Shown here in pieces: positions 27,434 through 37,337 of a DNA stretch of 64,000 nucleotides (position 1 is the stretch's first letter; each line of letters begins with the position of its first letter). The translations under genes and the position numbers were made by a program. The stretch covers positions 1 to 64,000 of the forward strand of contig JAKPGL010000120.1 of NCBI GenBank assembly GCA_029550925.1, read 5' to 3'. This DNA is from Planctomycetota bacterium. Lineage in GTDB: Bacteria > Planctomycetota > Planctomycetia > Pirellulales > Thermoguttaceae. Under the pieces are notes generated by a model. That model saw only the letters and a list, made by a program, of their open reading frames with translations. It had not been told where the DNA came from and ran no database searches.

Positions 27434-28110
27434 ATGAACCTTCTTTACCGAGCATTTTGTTTTTCCTGTTTGCCGGGCTGGCCTGTGCTGGGGCGGTGGG
27501 GGTGTTGGTTTTCCAGCGGATTGTGTACATGGCCGGGGCGTTGCTGGTGAGCCTGGCCGCGGCGGCGGGACTGTTTTTTATTGCCGGGGCCGACTTTGTG
27601 GGCCTGGTGCAACTGATGGTCTATGTGGGCGGCACGGTGGTGTTGTTGGCCTTTGGTGTGATGCTGACGGCTCGCCGGAACCAACCGGCCTGGCAAGTAC
27701 CGGGGGTGCAATGGGCGGTTGGACTGGCCGTCGGAGGGTGCCTTTTGGTAGTGCTGCTTTGGACCGTTTTGGCAGTGCCGCAGTGGCAAACTGCCTCCGC
27801 ACCGGAGGCCGCCGAAGGTGCCCCGTCGGCCCCTGGCGTCCTGGTCCGTTCCGGCAGCCGCCAAACCTCGCCGTCCCAGACCGGCACGATCGGACCGTTG
27901 GGCTGGGCGATGCTAGGCGTTCGGACCGAGCAGGCAGATCAGTCCGATGCCTTGCCAGATGTCCGGCAAACCGGCCAATGCGGCTACCTATTACCGTTTG
28001 AAATTATTTCCGTCCATTTGGTATTGGTGTTGGTAGGAGCGGCGTTTTTGGCCCGAGCCAAACGCCCCCCTGAGCCTCGCCCGTTAGAGCAAGGGGCGAA
28101 AGTCGGGTGA
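27430..28110 (+). CDS. nuoJ: NADH-quinone oxidoreductase subunit J
   Basis: Follows nuoH with ATGA overlap; GADFVGLVQLMVYVGGTVVLLAFGVMLT is NuoJ-typical; C-terminal TM after a Ser/Pro-rich insert. Confidence 0.9.
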   Translation: MNEPSLPSILFFLFAGLACAGAVGVLVFQRIVYMAGALLVSLAAAAGLFFIAGADFVGLVQLMVYVGGTVVLLAFGVMLTARRNQPAWQVPGVQWAVGLAVGGCLLVVLLWTVLAVPQWQTASAPEAAEGAPSAPGVLVRSGSRQTSPSQTGTIGPLGWAMLGVRTEQADQSDALPDVRQTGQCGYLLPFEIISVHLVLVLVGAAFLARAKRPPEPRPLEQGAKVG

Positions 28111-28224
28111 AGGGGGCTTCGAGTCGCCCCCCTAAAGAAAGGTTTTCCTGGATTTATTTCGATTGATCGAAGGTTATCCTTCTTCCCTAACAATTCCCCA
28201 AACGAGTTTCGGAGTCGATCAGCC

Positions 28225-28560
28225 ATGTTCCATCCGATTACCCTCGCCCACTATTTCGTCGTTGGTGCGGTGCTTTTTACCTGCGGGGTACTCTGCATGG
28301 TACTCAAGCGGAACGCCTTGGGGGTGCTGATGGGCGTAGAACTTGTGCTAAACGGGGCCAATCTCAATTGGATCGCCCTCTCGAACCCCGCCCTGCGAAG
28401 CGACCCGGCCTGGGCAGTTGGGCTGGACGGCCAACTCATGGCCCTGTTTGTCATCGTGTTAGCAGCGGGCGAAGCCGCCGTGGCATTGGCCATCGCCCTG
28501 AATTACTATCGCCTGTATCTTTCAGTCGATGTCGATCAGGCTAATCAGTTGAAAGGATAG
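28225..28560 (+). CDS. nuoK: NADH-quinone oxidoreductase subunit K
   Basis: LKRNALGVLMGVELVLNGANLNWIA...VLAAGEAAVALAIALNYYR. Confidence 0.95.
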   Translation: MFHPITLAHYFVVGAVLFTCGVLCMVLKRNALGVLMGVELVLNGANLNWIALSNPALRSDPAWAVGLDGQLMALFVIVLAAGEAAVALAIALNYYRLYLSVDVDQANQLKG

Positions 28561-28654
28561 ATCCATCGAAAGTTGCCCCCTCCCCAGCGGCGGGTAAGGC
28601 GTTCGCTTCACTCTGCTGAGCTGTTACCAACTTTCTTAAGCATTTTCAGCATTT

Positions 28655-31147
28655 ATGCCTGAGATAGACGTTTCCAAGACGATTCCGATGTTATTGATCT
28701 GGGCCTGGCTTTTGCCGCTCGGAGCGTTCGGGGTGCTTTTGTTTTTTGCCCCCTGGTTGGATCGGCGGGGCCGGGCCGCCGGTTGGTTGGCCACGGGCGC
28801 TGTGGCCGGGTCGTTCCTCTTGTCTCTGTTGGCCCTCGGCTTCTGGGTAGCCAAGGGGCCTACCGGTGCAGAACCGGCTGGGCATTCCGGTCAAACCGCT
28901 GGCGTCTCTTCCCAGACGAGGGCTCCTTCCGAAAACCCAACCAGGCCGATCACCGACCACACCGTGCACCAGCCTGATGGGCGATTGGAGTCGATTGCCG
29001 AACGAGCCAGCCACCAGTCCGGCCTGGCACGCCCTGGGCCGATCGTCGGTCGGCTATTTTCCTGGGCCCGGTTCGGCAGGTATGAAATCTCCCTAACCTA
29101 TTACATCGACACGCTGACCGTACTTATGTGCATGATGGTCAGTCTGGTGGCATTATGTATTCATATTTACTCCCTCGGTTACATGGCCGAGGAATTGCAC
29201 GAGGTGTCCGACCCGCTGGTGCAGGCCGCTGGGGGAGGGCCGCTGCGTCGGCCAGGCCGATTCGGCCGATTCTTCCAATACCTGAGCCTGTTTGTCTTCA
29301 GCATGTTGGGCCTAGTGCTGGCCGGGCATTTGGTGATGATTTTCATGTTCTGGGAACTAGTGGGACTGTGTTCCTACTTTTTGATCGGGTTTTATCGAGA
29401 GCGGCCCAGCGCCCAAGCTGCCGCCATGAAAGCCTTCGTCGTCAACCGGGTGGGCGATATGGGTTTTCTGGTGGGCCTGATGGCTCTGGGCGGCCTGGTA
29501 GGGACCTGGTCCTTGGGCGATATGCCCGATTCCCTGGGGCAGCCTGTCGCCGGTGTGTTCACCCAACTGCACGAGCTTCTGGTAGGCCAGTCCGCTGCTG
29601 CCGAAGGTAGCCTTCCCTCCGGTCTGGGTATGCCCTCTGGCGGTGGGTTTTCCAGGACCTTGTGGATTTTGGCCGCCGTGGGCATTTTCTGCGGCTGCGT
29701 GGGCAAAAGCGCCCAGTTTCCGCTGCACGTCTGGTTGCCGGACGCTATGGAAGGCCCCACACCGGTTAGCGCTCTGATCCATGCCGCTACGATGGTGGCC
29801 GCTGGCGTGTATCTGGTAGGTCGATTCTACCCCGCTTTCCCGCCGGAGGTGCTTTTGGTAATCGCCGTGGTGGGAACCATTACCTTGTTGATCGGGGCCA
29901 CCATCGCCCTGGTAGCCACGGACATAAAGCGTGTGCTGGCCTATTCGACGATCAGCCAATTGGGGTACATGATGCTAGGGCTTGGCGTAGGCGGCTGGGC
30001 GGCCGGGCTGCTGCACCTGGTGACCCATGCCTTTTTCAAGGCGTTGTTGTTTCTCTGTTCGGGGTCGGTCATCCATGCCGTCGGTACCAATGAGATGCCG
30101 CAGATGGGGGCCTTGCGCCGGAAGATGCCTTGGACGGCCTGGACGATGCTGGTCGGTTGCCTGGCCATTGCAGGGGCTGGCCTTCCCGGTCTGGTGGGTC
30201 TGAGCGGGTTTTATTCCAAGGAGGCGATCCTGGCCCAGGTGTATCTGTTTTGCAGGGAGCAACCGGCCGTGGGCGGCTGGCTATTTGCCGCGGCTTTGGC
30301 GGGGGCGGGGTTGACGGCCTTTTACATGTTTCGGCTCTGGTATATGACCTTTGCCGGGCCGCCAAAAGATGAACATATTTTCCATCATGCCCACGAATCC
30401 CCGCCCGTAATGGTTGGGCCGTTGGTCGTGTTGGCTGGGCTGGCTATCGTAGCCGGTTGGAGAGTGCCAGGAACCAGCCTTAGCCTGCAACAGCTTTTGG
30501 ACCGGGATCGTCCGGTGCTTTTGGCCGCCGAAAACGCCGCTCGGTATCTACCGGGCGTCGGGCAACCGGGGGATCGCACTTCGGCCGAATCCGGCACTTC
30601 GGCCGAATACGGTAAGATGCAGCCTCTGGCCGGTTCGCCGGTTTGGCCGGTAGTAATCCCGGAGGAACATCGTTCCCATGATCCGGGGGTGGCCGGGCCG
30701 GTCGGATGGATGGCGTTTGCCGCCGCCCTGGCAGGTTTTTTGCTTGCTACGGCGATATATGGGATGCGGAAACTGGCCCCGGAGCGGATTGTGCAGGCGG
30801 CGCCGGCGGTTTATACCTTTCTCAAAAATAAGTGGTATTTTGATCAGTTATACGAGGCGGCCTTTGTTCGGCCGGTGCTTCGGTTGGCCGACGGGACGGT
30901 CGATGTCGATCGCCAGGTGCTGGACCGAACGGCCGATGGCATGGCCAGGGGACTGATCCGGTTGGCCCGCATGGAAGACTGGCTGGATCGCCGCTGGGTA
31001 GATGCCCTGTTCAACCGATCGGCCGAGGCTGCTTATCGGCTGGGCCTTGGGCTGCGCCGGCTGCAAACCGGCGAGCTTCGCCAATACGTGCTCTGGGCGG
31101 TCCTGGGCGCTGTGGCAATCTTCGTGTTGGTCAGTTTAGGATGGTAG
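28655..31147 (+). CDS. nuoL: NADH-quinone oxidoreductase subunit L
   Basis: VNRVGDMGFLVGL..., GKSAQFPLHVWLPDAMEGPTPVSALIHAATMVAAGVYLVGR, DIKRVLAYSTISQLGYMMLGLG. Confidence 0.96.
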   Translation: MPEIDVSKTIPMLLIWAWLLPLGAFGVLLFFAPWLDRRGRAAGWLATGAVAGSFLLSLLALGFWVAKGPTGAEPAGHSGQTAGVSSQTRAPSENPTRPITDHTVHQPDGRLESIAERASHQSGLARPGPIVGRLFSWARFGRYEISLTYYIDTLTVLMCMMVSLVALCIHIYSLGYMAEELHEVSDPLVQAAGGGPLRRPGRFGRFFQYLSLFVFSMLGLVLAGHLVMIFMFWELVGLCSYFLIGFYRERPSAQAAAMKAFVVNRVGDMGFLVGLMALGGLVGTWSLGDMPDSLGQPVAGVFTQLHELLVGQSAAAEGSLPSGLGMPSGGGFSRTLWILAAVGIFCGCVGKSAQFPLHVWLPDAMEGPTPVSALIHAATMVAAGVYLVGRFYPAFPPEVLLVIAVVGTITLLIGATIALVATDIKRVLAYSTISQLGYMMLGLGVGGWAAGLLHLVTHAFFKALLFLCSGSVIHAVGTNEMPQMGALRRKMPWTAWTMLVGCLAIAGAGLPGLVGLSGFYSKEAILAQVYLFCREQPAVGGWLFAAALAGAGLTAFYMFRLWYMTFAGPPKDEHIFHHAHESPPVMVGPLVVLAGLAIVAGWRVPGTSLSLQQLLDRDRPVLLAAENAARYLPGVGQPGDRTSAESGTSAEYGKMQPLAGSPVWPVVIPEEHRSHDPGVAGPVGWMAFAAALAGFLLATAIYGMRKLAPERIVQAAPAVYTFLKNKWYFDQLYEAAFVRPVLRLADGTVDVDRQVLDRTADGMARGLIRLARMEDWLDRRWVDALFNRSAEAAYRLGLGLRRLQTGELRQYVLWAVLGAVAIFVLVSLGW

Positions 31148-31178
31148 GCTACGTCTGCAAAATGGAGAACATACTGCG

Positions 31179-33143
31179 ATGCCTCTGGAAGGCAGTTGGG
31201 AAAGTACGGCACTTTTAACGCTGATCGTGTTTGGGCCGGCGATTGCGGCGCTGGGACTGCTCCTTGCGCCGAAACGCCGGACCAGGGCCATCAAACTCCT
31301 CAGCCTGAGCGCCACGATGGTGGTGCTGGTGGGCACAGGGTATCTTTGCTTTTTGCTCAAACAGTCCCCTCCGATCGGGCAAACGGATGGGATGTCGGCA
31401 GCAGGTCCGGCGGTGGTAGTCCGACTGCCGTGGATTCCGGCCTTTGGGGTGGAATATTTTTTGGGCGTCGATGGGATCAGTTTGCCGCTGGTGCTGCTGA
31501 CGAGTTTCTTATCCGTATTGGCGATGCTGGCCAGTTGGACGATCCAGCGCCATGAGAAGGCCTATTGTGTGTTGTTTTTGCTGTTGGAGACAGGGCTGCT
31601 GGGGGTGTTTTTGGCCCTGGATTTCTTTCTGTTTTATGTGTTTTGGGAAGTTACCCTATTGCCGATGTATTTTTTGATCGGCCTGTGGGGTGGGCCTCGC
31701 CGGGAATATGCCGCGGTGAAGTTTTTCCTGTTCACGCTGGCTGGCAGCGTCCTGATGCTAGTGGCGATGCTGATGCTGTATTTTTCGAGCGACCTTCGGT
31801 TGCTGAGCCCCTCGGAGCTTGCCGCCTGCCATGCCGGAGAAGCATCCCCATCCGAAGACGATTCCGGCGTCGAACCTAGGAAACCGGGCGAATCATCCGA
31901 GCGATTTGGGGATACCTCTGCTGGGTCCTCTGATCGGCCTCGGCATACGTTCAACCTGCTGGCCCTGGCCGCCCTGGGTCAAAGTCGAAACCTGAAACAA
32001 ATGCCGGCGTCGTTTGCCCTTGGGAAAGCAGAGTCAAAAGAAAAATCCTCCGGCGTCGAGGGGCAGGCGGCGACGCTCGGCCCCCTGGACCGGCCGCTCT
32101 TATGGGGAAAATCAGTCCAGTGGTGGGCGTTTTTGCTCTTACTGGCAGGCTTTTTGGTCAAAGTCCCTTCGGTCCCGGTGCATACCTGGTTGCCGGACGC
32201 CCATGTGGAAGCGCCCACGCCCATTTCGATGCTGCTGGCCGGGGTGCTGCTGAAAATGGGCGGATATGGGCTTTTGCGGATCGCCTATCCGATCTGCCCG
32301 GCCGGCGGCTATGAGTTGGCCTGGCTTGTCTGTGGGCTGGGCCTGGTGAGTATGATCTACGGGGCTTTTGCCGCTCTGGCCCAGAAAGATTTCAAACGTC
32401 TGGTAGCCTACAGTTCCGTAAGCCACATGGGATATGTCGTCCTGGGCCTGGGCGTTTGGAGTGCGACGGCGGCCGTTGGCTACCGGATCGACGCCTGGCT
32501 GATGGGCTCAAGCGGCGCGCTGTTCCAGATGATTGCCCACGGCATCACTTCGGCCGGCATGTTCTTCCTGGTGGGCGTGATTTACGACCGAGTGCATCAT
32601 CGGGACCTAGACCAAATGGGCGGCCTCCTGCACCGAATGCCCAGTTTCGGGGCCGTCTCCATTGTGATCTTTTTCGGAGCGATGGGCCTGCCTGGCCTGT
32701 GCGGCTTTGTCGGCGAGGTGCTGGTGCTCCTGGGCGCCTGGCATTATAGCGCCTGGGTCGCTGCTGTGGGCGCTACGGTGGTGATCCTGACGGCCGGGTA
32801 TATTCTGTGGACCATCCAACGGGTATATCTGGGAGCGGAATACCGAGGCCCGCACCCGGAGGCTTTGGAACCGATGAGCTGTCGAGAAATGGCGGTGGCC
32901 TTGCCCCTGGCTGTCTTGGCCGTGGTTTTGGGAGTGTATCCGCAGACTGTGTTTTCCTACGCGGAACCGAGCGTTCGACAAACGATCCAGCAATTGGCCG
33001 ACTGGACCCGCCGGTACGAAGCAGCCCAGCCGTCGGCCGCTAACCTGGCAAATCCCGCCTCCTCCGAAACCCAACCGGTCAATTTCCAACAACCCAGCGT
33101 CTTCCAAAACCACTCCGTAACCGTGGCCGACGTGGATCGGTAA
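31179..33143 (+). CDS. nuoM: NADH-quinone oxidoreductase subunit M
   Basis: GVDGISLPLVLLTSFL..., VKVPSVPVHTWLPDAHVEAPTPISMLLAGVLLKMGGYG, DFKRLVAYSSVSHMGYVVLG. Confidence 0.96.
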   Translation: MPLEGSWESTALLTLIVFGPAIAALGLLLAPKRRTRAIKLLSLSATMVVLVGTGYLCFLLKQSPPIGQTDGMSAAGPAVVVRLPWIPAFGVEYFLGVDGISLPLVLLTSFLSVLAMLASWTIQRHEKAYCVLFLLLETGLLGVFLALDFFLFYVFWEVTLLPMYFLIGLWGGPRREYAAVKFFLFTLAGSVLMLVAMLMLYFSSDLRLLSPSELAACHAGEASPSEDDSGVEPRKPGESSERFGDTSAGSSDRPRHTFNLLALAALGQSRNLKQMPASFALGKAESKEKSSGVEGQAATLGPLDRPLLWGKSVQWWAFLLLLAGFLVKVPSVPVHTWLPDAHVEAPTPISMLLAGVLLKMGGYGLLRIAYPICPAGGYELAWLVCGLGLVSMIYGAFAALAQKDFKRLVAYSSVSHMGYVVLGLGVWSATAAVGYRIDAWLMGSSGALFQMIAHGITSAGMFFLVGVIYDRVHHRDLDQMGGLLHRMPSFGAVSIVIFFGAMGLPGLCGFVGEVLVLLGAWHYSAWVAAVGATVVILTAGYILWTIQRVYLGAEYRGPHPEALEPMSCREMAVALPLAVLAVVLGVYPQTVFSYAEPSVRQTIQQLADWTRRYEAAQPSAANLANPASSETQPVNFQQPSVFQNHSVTVADVDR

Positions 33144-33157
33144 GTACAAGGAAAACT

Positions 33158-34912
33158 ATGCAGCACGTGTTTGAGGACCTGTTTGGATCGGCAGTTAGGA
33201 TTGGGGCGCTTTGGGCAGTAGCGCCGGAGCTGGTGCTCTGCGCCGCCCTGGCGACGATGCTCGTGGTGCGGATGCTGACGCCCCGCTGGCGGCACAGTCC
33301 GTTTTACGTCGCTGCGGCGGGTCTGGCGGCGGCTCTGGCCCTGGTGGTCTGCTGGGGGCTACCCGCCGGATCGAATCAAATTTTCACCGGCATGTTGGTC
33401 CAGGACGGATTGGCCTGGTTTCTCCGGGGGCTGGTGCTTTTGGGGACGCTAGTGGTAGTGAGTCTGACGGCCCTGAGCCGGACGCCCACGGAGGAAGGGT
33501 ATCTGGAGTTCTATTTTCTGCTGGTGGGGGCCGCATTGGGTATGTGTCTTATGGTGTCGGCCAATCACCTGGTGATGGTGATGATCGGGCTGGAGATGGC
33601 CAGCATCTGTTCCTATGTGCTGGCTGGGATCCTGCGCCGGCAGCGGCAGGCGATGGAGGCAGCGTTAAAATATGCGGTGTTTGGGGCGGCCACGGCTGGG
33701 ATAATGCTTTACGGGATGAGTCTTTTGGCCGCCTGTTTGGGATCGGTGCACCTGCCGACGATGGCCCGCGGCTTGGCCGATCGGCTTTCCGGTCTCCCGC
33801 ACACCGAGGGGGCTGCCGCATACCAGTCGGTTTTGCTTCTGGGTGGGGTGATGTTTTTGGTGGGGCTGGGGTTTAAACTGTCGCTATTTCCGCTGCATTT
33901 TTGGGCGCCGGATGTCCTCCACGGCGCCCCGGCCGAGGTGGGCGGATTTTTGTCGGTCGTCTCGAAGACAGCGGCCTTGGGACTGTTGGCCCGATTGGCC
34001 CTGGTGCTAAGCGGCTCGGCGGGGCTGGCCCAAACCCCGGCTCTAGGGCACGTGGTGCAAGCCCTGGAACCGGCCCGGCAAACACTGGCCGGGTTGCTGG
34101 CCCTGCTGGCAGCAGTAACGTGCACCTTCGGCAATTTGGCCGCCTACGGACAAACCAACATGAAACGCCTGATGGCCTATTCGACAATCGCGCATGCTGG
34201 GTATATGATTATGCCGGTGGCGGCGCTGTTGGCCTCGGCGGGCCGGGATACGGCGGCAGCCCAAAACGCCCTGGCCGCCCTGCTTTTTTATGCGGCCGCT
34301 TATCTCTGGATGAATCTGGGGGTGTTTGGGTTTACGGCGCTGGTGCGGGATCGGTGCGGCCGGGAAGAGATCGAAACCTATCGAGCTTTTGGCCGACAAA
34401 GCCCGGGAGTAACCGTGCTGATGGCAATCCAACTATTCAGTCTGGTAGGGCTGCCGCCGATGGCGGGGTTTATGGCCAAGTTTACGGTGTTTGCCAGCCT
34501 CTGGCAGTGCGGCCTTGGGGCCCTGCTGTTGGTGGCGGTGCTTAATACGGTGCTGAGCCTGTTTTACTATCTGCGGGTGATCCGGGTGATGACGGCCGTT
34601 GGCGAAGAGGGAAAACATTCGGAACCGGGCCATCCTGCGATGCTTTCTCGATCGGAACGGTTTACCGGAGAGAGTACAACAGGCGGTTTGAGCGGAGAAA
34701 AAGGCGTCGAAGGCCCAGGCATGGCTCCGCCGTCGGCCAGTCCGCCTGGAGCTGAGGCGGAATCAGCCCCCCAAGCCGCCCAACCGGAACTGCCCCTTCT
34801 TTCCTGGGCCGGGCTGTGGTTGCTGGTGGTCTGTGTGCCGGTGGTGGTGTTGGGGATTTGGTGGAACGGGCTTTTTGCCTTGGCTCAGGCCGCCGCCGCA
34901 GCCAGTTGGTAG
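33158..34912 (+). CDS. nuoN: NADH-quinone oxidoreductase subunit N
   Basis: GFKLSLFPLHFWAPDVLHGAPAEVGGFLSVVSKTAALG, TNMKRLMAYSTIAHAGYMI, GLPPMAGFMAKFTVF. Confidence 0.95.
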   Translation: MQHVFEDLFGSAVRIGALWAVAPELVLCAALATMLVVRMLTPRWRHSPFYVAAAGLAAALALVVCWGLPAGSNQIFTGMLVQDGLAWFLRGLVLLGTLVVVSLTALSRTPTEEGYLEFYFLLVGAALGMCLMVSANHLVMVMIGLEMASICSYVLAGILRRQRQAMEAALKYAVFGAATAGIMLYGMSLLAACLGSVHLPTMARGLADRLSGLPHTEGAAAYQSVLLLGGVMFLVGLGFKLSLFPLHFWAPDVLHGAPAEVGGFLSVVSKTAALGLLARLALVLSGSAGLAQTPALGHVVQALEPARQTLAGLLALLAAVTCTFGNLAAYGQTNMKRLMAYSTIAHAGYMIMPVAALLASAGRDTAAAQNALAALLFYAAAYLWMNLGVFGFTALVRDRCGREEIETYRAFGRQSPGVTVLMAIQLFSLVGLPPMAGFMAKFTVFASLWQCGLGALLLVAVLNTVLSLFYYLRVIRVMTAVGEEGKHSEPGHPAMLSRSERFTGESTTGGLSGEKGVEGPGMAPPSASPPGAEAESAPQAAQPELPLLSWAGLWLLVVCVPVVVLGIWWNGLFALAQAAAAASW

Positions 34913-34952
34913 CCGGATCGGAGAACAAAATGTTTTTGAAAGGATTCCTTCG

Positions 34953-35804
34953 ATGAGGCAAAAGAAGACCCCTTCGCCGGAGGTCGGATCGTCTGGGGAA
35001 GCAACGGGCCTTTTGTGGGTGGACAGCCATTGCCACCTGGACGACCAGGCGTTTGCGGCTGATTTGGCCGAGGTGATCGAGCGGGCGCGGTCCGCCGGGG
35101 TGCAGACGATGATCTGTCCGGGGACCTCGGCGGCTTCAAGCCAGGCGGTGGTGAAACTGGCTCAGAGTTGGCCCGGTCTGTATGCGGGTGTAGGGATCCA
35201 TCCGAACGCTGCGTTTGAGGCATCGCCGCTGGATTGGGAGCAAATTTGCCTGTTGGCCCGGCAGCCGGGGGTAGTGGCCATCGGTGAAACCGGCCTGGAC
35301 CGATACCGGGATTTCACGCCGTTGGAGACCCAGATGGAATTTTTGGACCGGCATGTGCGTCTGGCCCAGGAGTTGGAGCTGCCGGTGATTTTGCATTGTC
35401 GGGACGCTGAGGAGGAACTTCTGACGGCCCTGCACGAGGCGGCAGAACGGGGCCCTGTGCGCGGCGTGTGGCACGCCTTTTCCGCCGACCTGGAAGCCGC
35501 CTACGAAGCAGCCGAATTGGGCCTTTATATCAGTTTTGCCGGGTCGGCCACCTACACGAATAAAAAGTTCGAGCCGCTCCGGGAGGCGGTCGTCTGCACG
35601 CCGGACGATCGGCTGCTGCTGGAAACCGATAGCCCCTATCTTGTGCCGGAACCGCTGCGGGGCAAACAGGAGCGGAATGAACCGGCCCACGTGCTCCTGG
35701 TAGCCCAGCGGGTAGCCGAACTGCGGGAACAATCCCTCGACCACCTGGCCGCCATCATGCGGGCCAACGCCCAGCGGCTATTTGACCGACTTGGTAGCCC
35801 GTAA
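34953..35804 (+). CDS. tatD: TatD-family metal-dependent hydrolase
   Basis: LWVDSHCHLDDQAF..., AIGETGLDRYRDFTPLETQMEFLDRHVRLAQELELPVILHCRDA, LLLETDSPYLVPEPLRGKQERNEPAHV. Confidence 0.93.
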   Translation: MRQKKTPSPEVGSSGEATGLLWVDSHCHLDDQAFAADLAEVIERARSAGVQTMICPGTSAASSQAVVKLAQSWPGLYAGVGIHPNAAFEASPLDWEQICLLARQPGVVAIGETGLDRYRDFTPLETQMEFLDRHVRLAQELELPVILHCRDAEEELLTALHEAAERGPVRGVWHAFSADLEAAYEAAELGLYISFAGSATYTNKKFEPLREAVVCTPDDRLLLETDSPYLVPEPLRGKQERNEPAHVLLVAQRVAELREQSLDHLAAIMRANAQRLFDRLGSP

Positions 35805-36099
35805 TTCTTCGTTCGTAATACTTCAGCCGAATGAGGCGTCTCCTGCCACGAATGTAGAATACCAGAAAAGAGCAGGTAGATAGGACACCCACCTGTTTAT
35901 AGGGTGGACGAGACGTGTGCGATTCCGGGAATGTAACATTTCAACCAAATGGAGGAATTTCTTGTTCTCATCCCCGTGAAAGTTCCCGATCCAGCCATTT
36001 TACCTATCCCCTGGAGAGAAAGCCTCGTCCGCAAGGGCGAAGATCGATGGCCGGGGATATCCGCTCTGACAGACGGTGCTCCATGCAAGGGGAAACTGA

Positions 36100-36119
36100 A
36101 TTCCCACTGGCACGGGGAT
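36100..36119. repeat. Degenerate dRS3-like element (ATTCCC ACTGGCAC GGGGAT)
   Basis: One base off ATTCCC-N8-GGGAAT; flanked by ATGACA as in the 11230 copy. Confidence 0.55.
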
Positions 36120-36368
36120 GACACGTTAAGACTCCGCCTGGCAGAGAAGACTTTCTTCACCCGACTGAATTGTTCCCAGGAAAAAACAATTGGGGATACT
36201 CGTAGCAAGCCCTACCAGCGGATAAACTGATAATACTCGATGAGACGCCGCTTTTAGGGAAAAATCGTTTAGATAACGTAGGTTTCCCCAGGCGGCGGCT
36301 TGGGCCCCATGGGGAAGAAGGGTTTGGGGTTATGTTTGAATGTACATTCAACAAAGGAGGCTCGTTCG

Positions 36369-37193
36369 ATGGGTAACATCTACATCGGCATGAACCTGGA
36401 AGCCACCCGACACCATGACAAGCCGTTTGAATGGGGCCTGGAAAAGGCCGCCGAAATGGGCTACGAGTACGTAGAACCCATGGTCCACTGGGGTCGGGAA
36501 CTGATGAGCGAGGCCGGTTATTACCATACCTGCTCGTTGTGGGACGATCCGTACCAGATGCGTCGGCTGTGTGAGAAGTATGGACTAAAGATTTCCGGCC
36601 TTCAGGCCCATGGGCCGTTGGGCCGACCGGATCGGCACACCGATTACCTCCGGCAAGCCATCCGGTATGCTGCTGAGTGCGGTGCTCCGGTGGTCAACAC
36701 CGACGAAGGCATCAAATCCCCCTGGACTACGGAAGAAGAAGACTTTGTGCTGATTAAATATACCTTGCAAGAGGCGGCCTTCGTGGCCGAACCCCGCGGC
36801 ATTCTGATCGGCCTGGAATGCCACGCCCAGTATTCCAAAACCCCTGAAGGACTGGACCGGATTTGGGGCCTGGTCAAATCGCCCTGCATCGGCATCAATC
36901 TGGACACGGGCAATGCGTATCTAGCAGGCCAAGACCCCTACGCCTGGTTGGAACGGGTCGTGGATCGGCTGGTCCATCTTCACGCCAAGGACATTACCGT
37001 CGAACATGGCGAGGCAGAACGGGGCAAGGTAACCGGTACTCCGGTCGGCTGTGCCTGCGGGGAAGGGGTGCTGGATTGGCCTCGGATTATCGGCATCCTG
37101 CGCCGCTGCCCACGGGATATTGTGATGTCGGTCGAATGCGGCTCGATCGACCAGGCCGAGCGGAGCCTGCGATACTTGAAGTCGCTGCTGTAA
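36369..37193 (+). CDS. Sugar phosphate isomerase/epimerase (xylose isomerase-like TIM barrel)
   Basis: KAAEMGYEYVEPMVHWGRE..., IGINLDTGNAYLAGQDPYAWLERVVDRLVHLHAKDI, GEGVLDWPRIIGIL. Confidence 0.88.
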   Translation: MGNIYIGMNLEATRHHDKPFEWGLEKAAEMGYEYVEPMVHWGRELMSEAGYYHTCSLWDDPYQMRRLCEKYGLKISGLQAHGPLGRPDRHTDYLRQAIRYAAECGAPVVNTDEGIKSPWTTEEEDFVLIKYTLQEAAFVAEPRGILIGLECHAQYSKTPEGLDRIWGLVKSPCIGINLDTGNAYLAGQDPYAWLERVVDRLVHLHAKDITVEHGEAERGKVTGTPVGCACGEGVLDWPRIIGILRRCPRDIVMSVECGSIDQAERSLRYLKSLL

Positions 37194-37337
37194 CCGGCCG
37201 AGCCAAGACGCGCCGCCGCACCCCGACTAGCCATCCCCCCGCGCCGGGGAAACAACCCGTGCATACTCTCGGGCCATTCCTGGATCACGTCCTTCCCAAA
37301 CACCGGCAGACGAGCCTTTGAAGGTTGAGCAGGAGGG

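Noticed and set aside
29357-29959. 200-aa antisense ORF inside nuoL, and similar antisense ORFs across the nuo cluster
   Set aside because: Complement of well-supported Nuo genes; composition typical of GC-rich antisense open frames.
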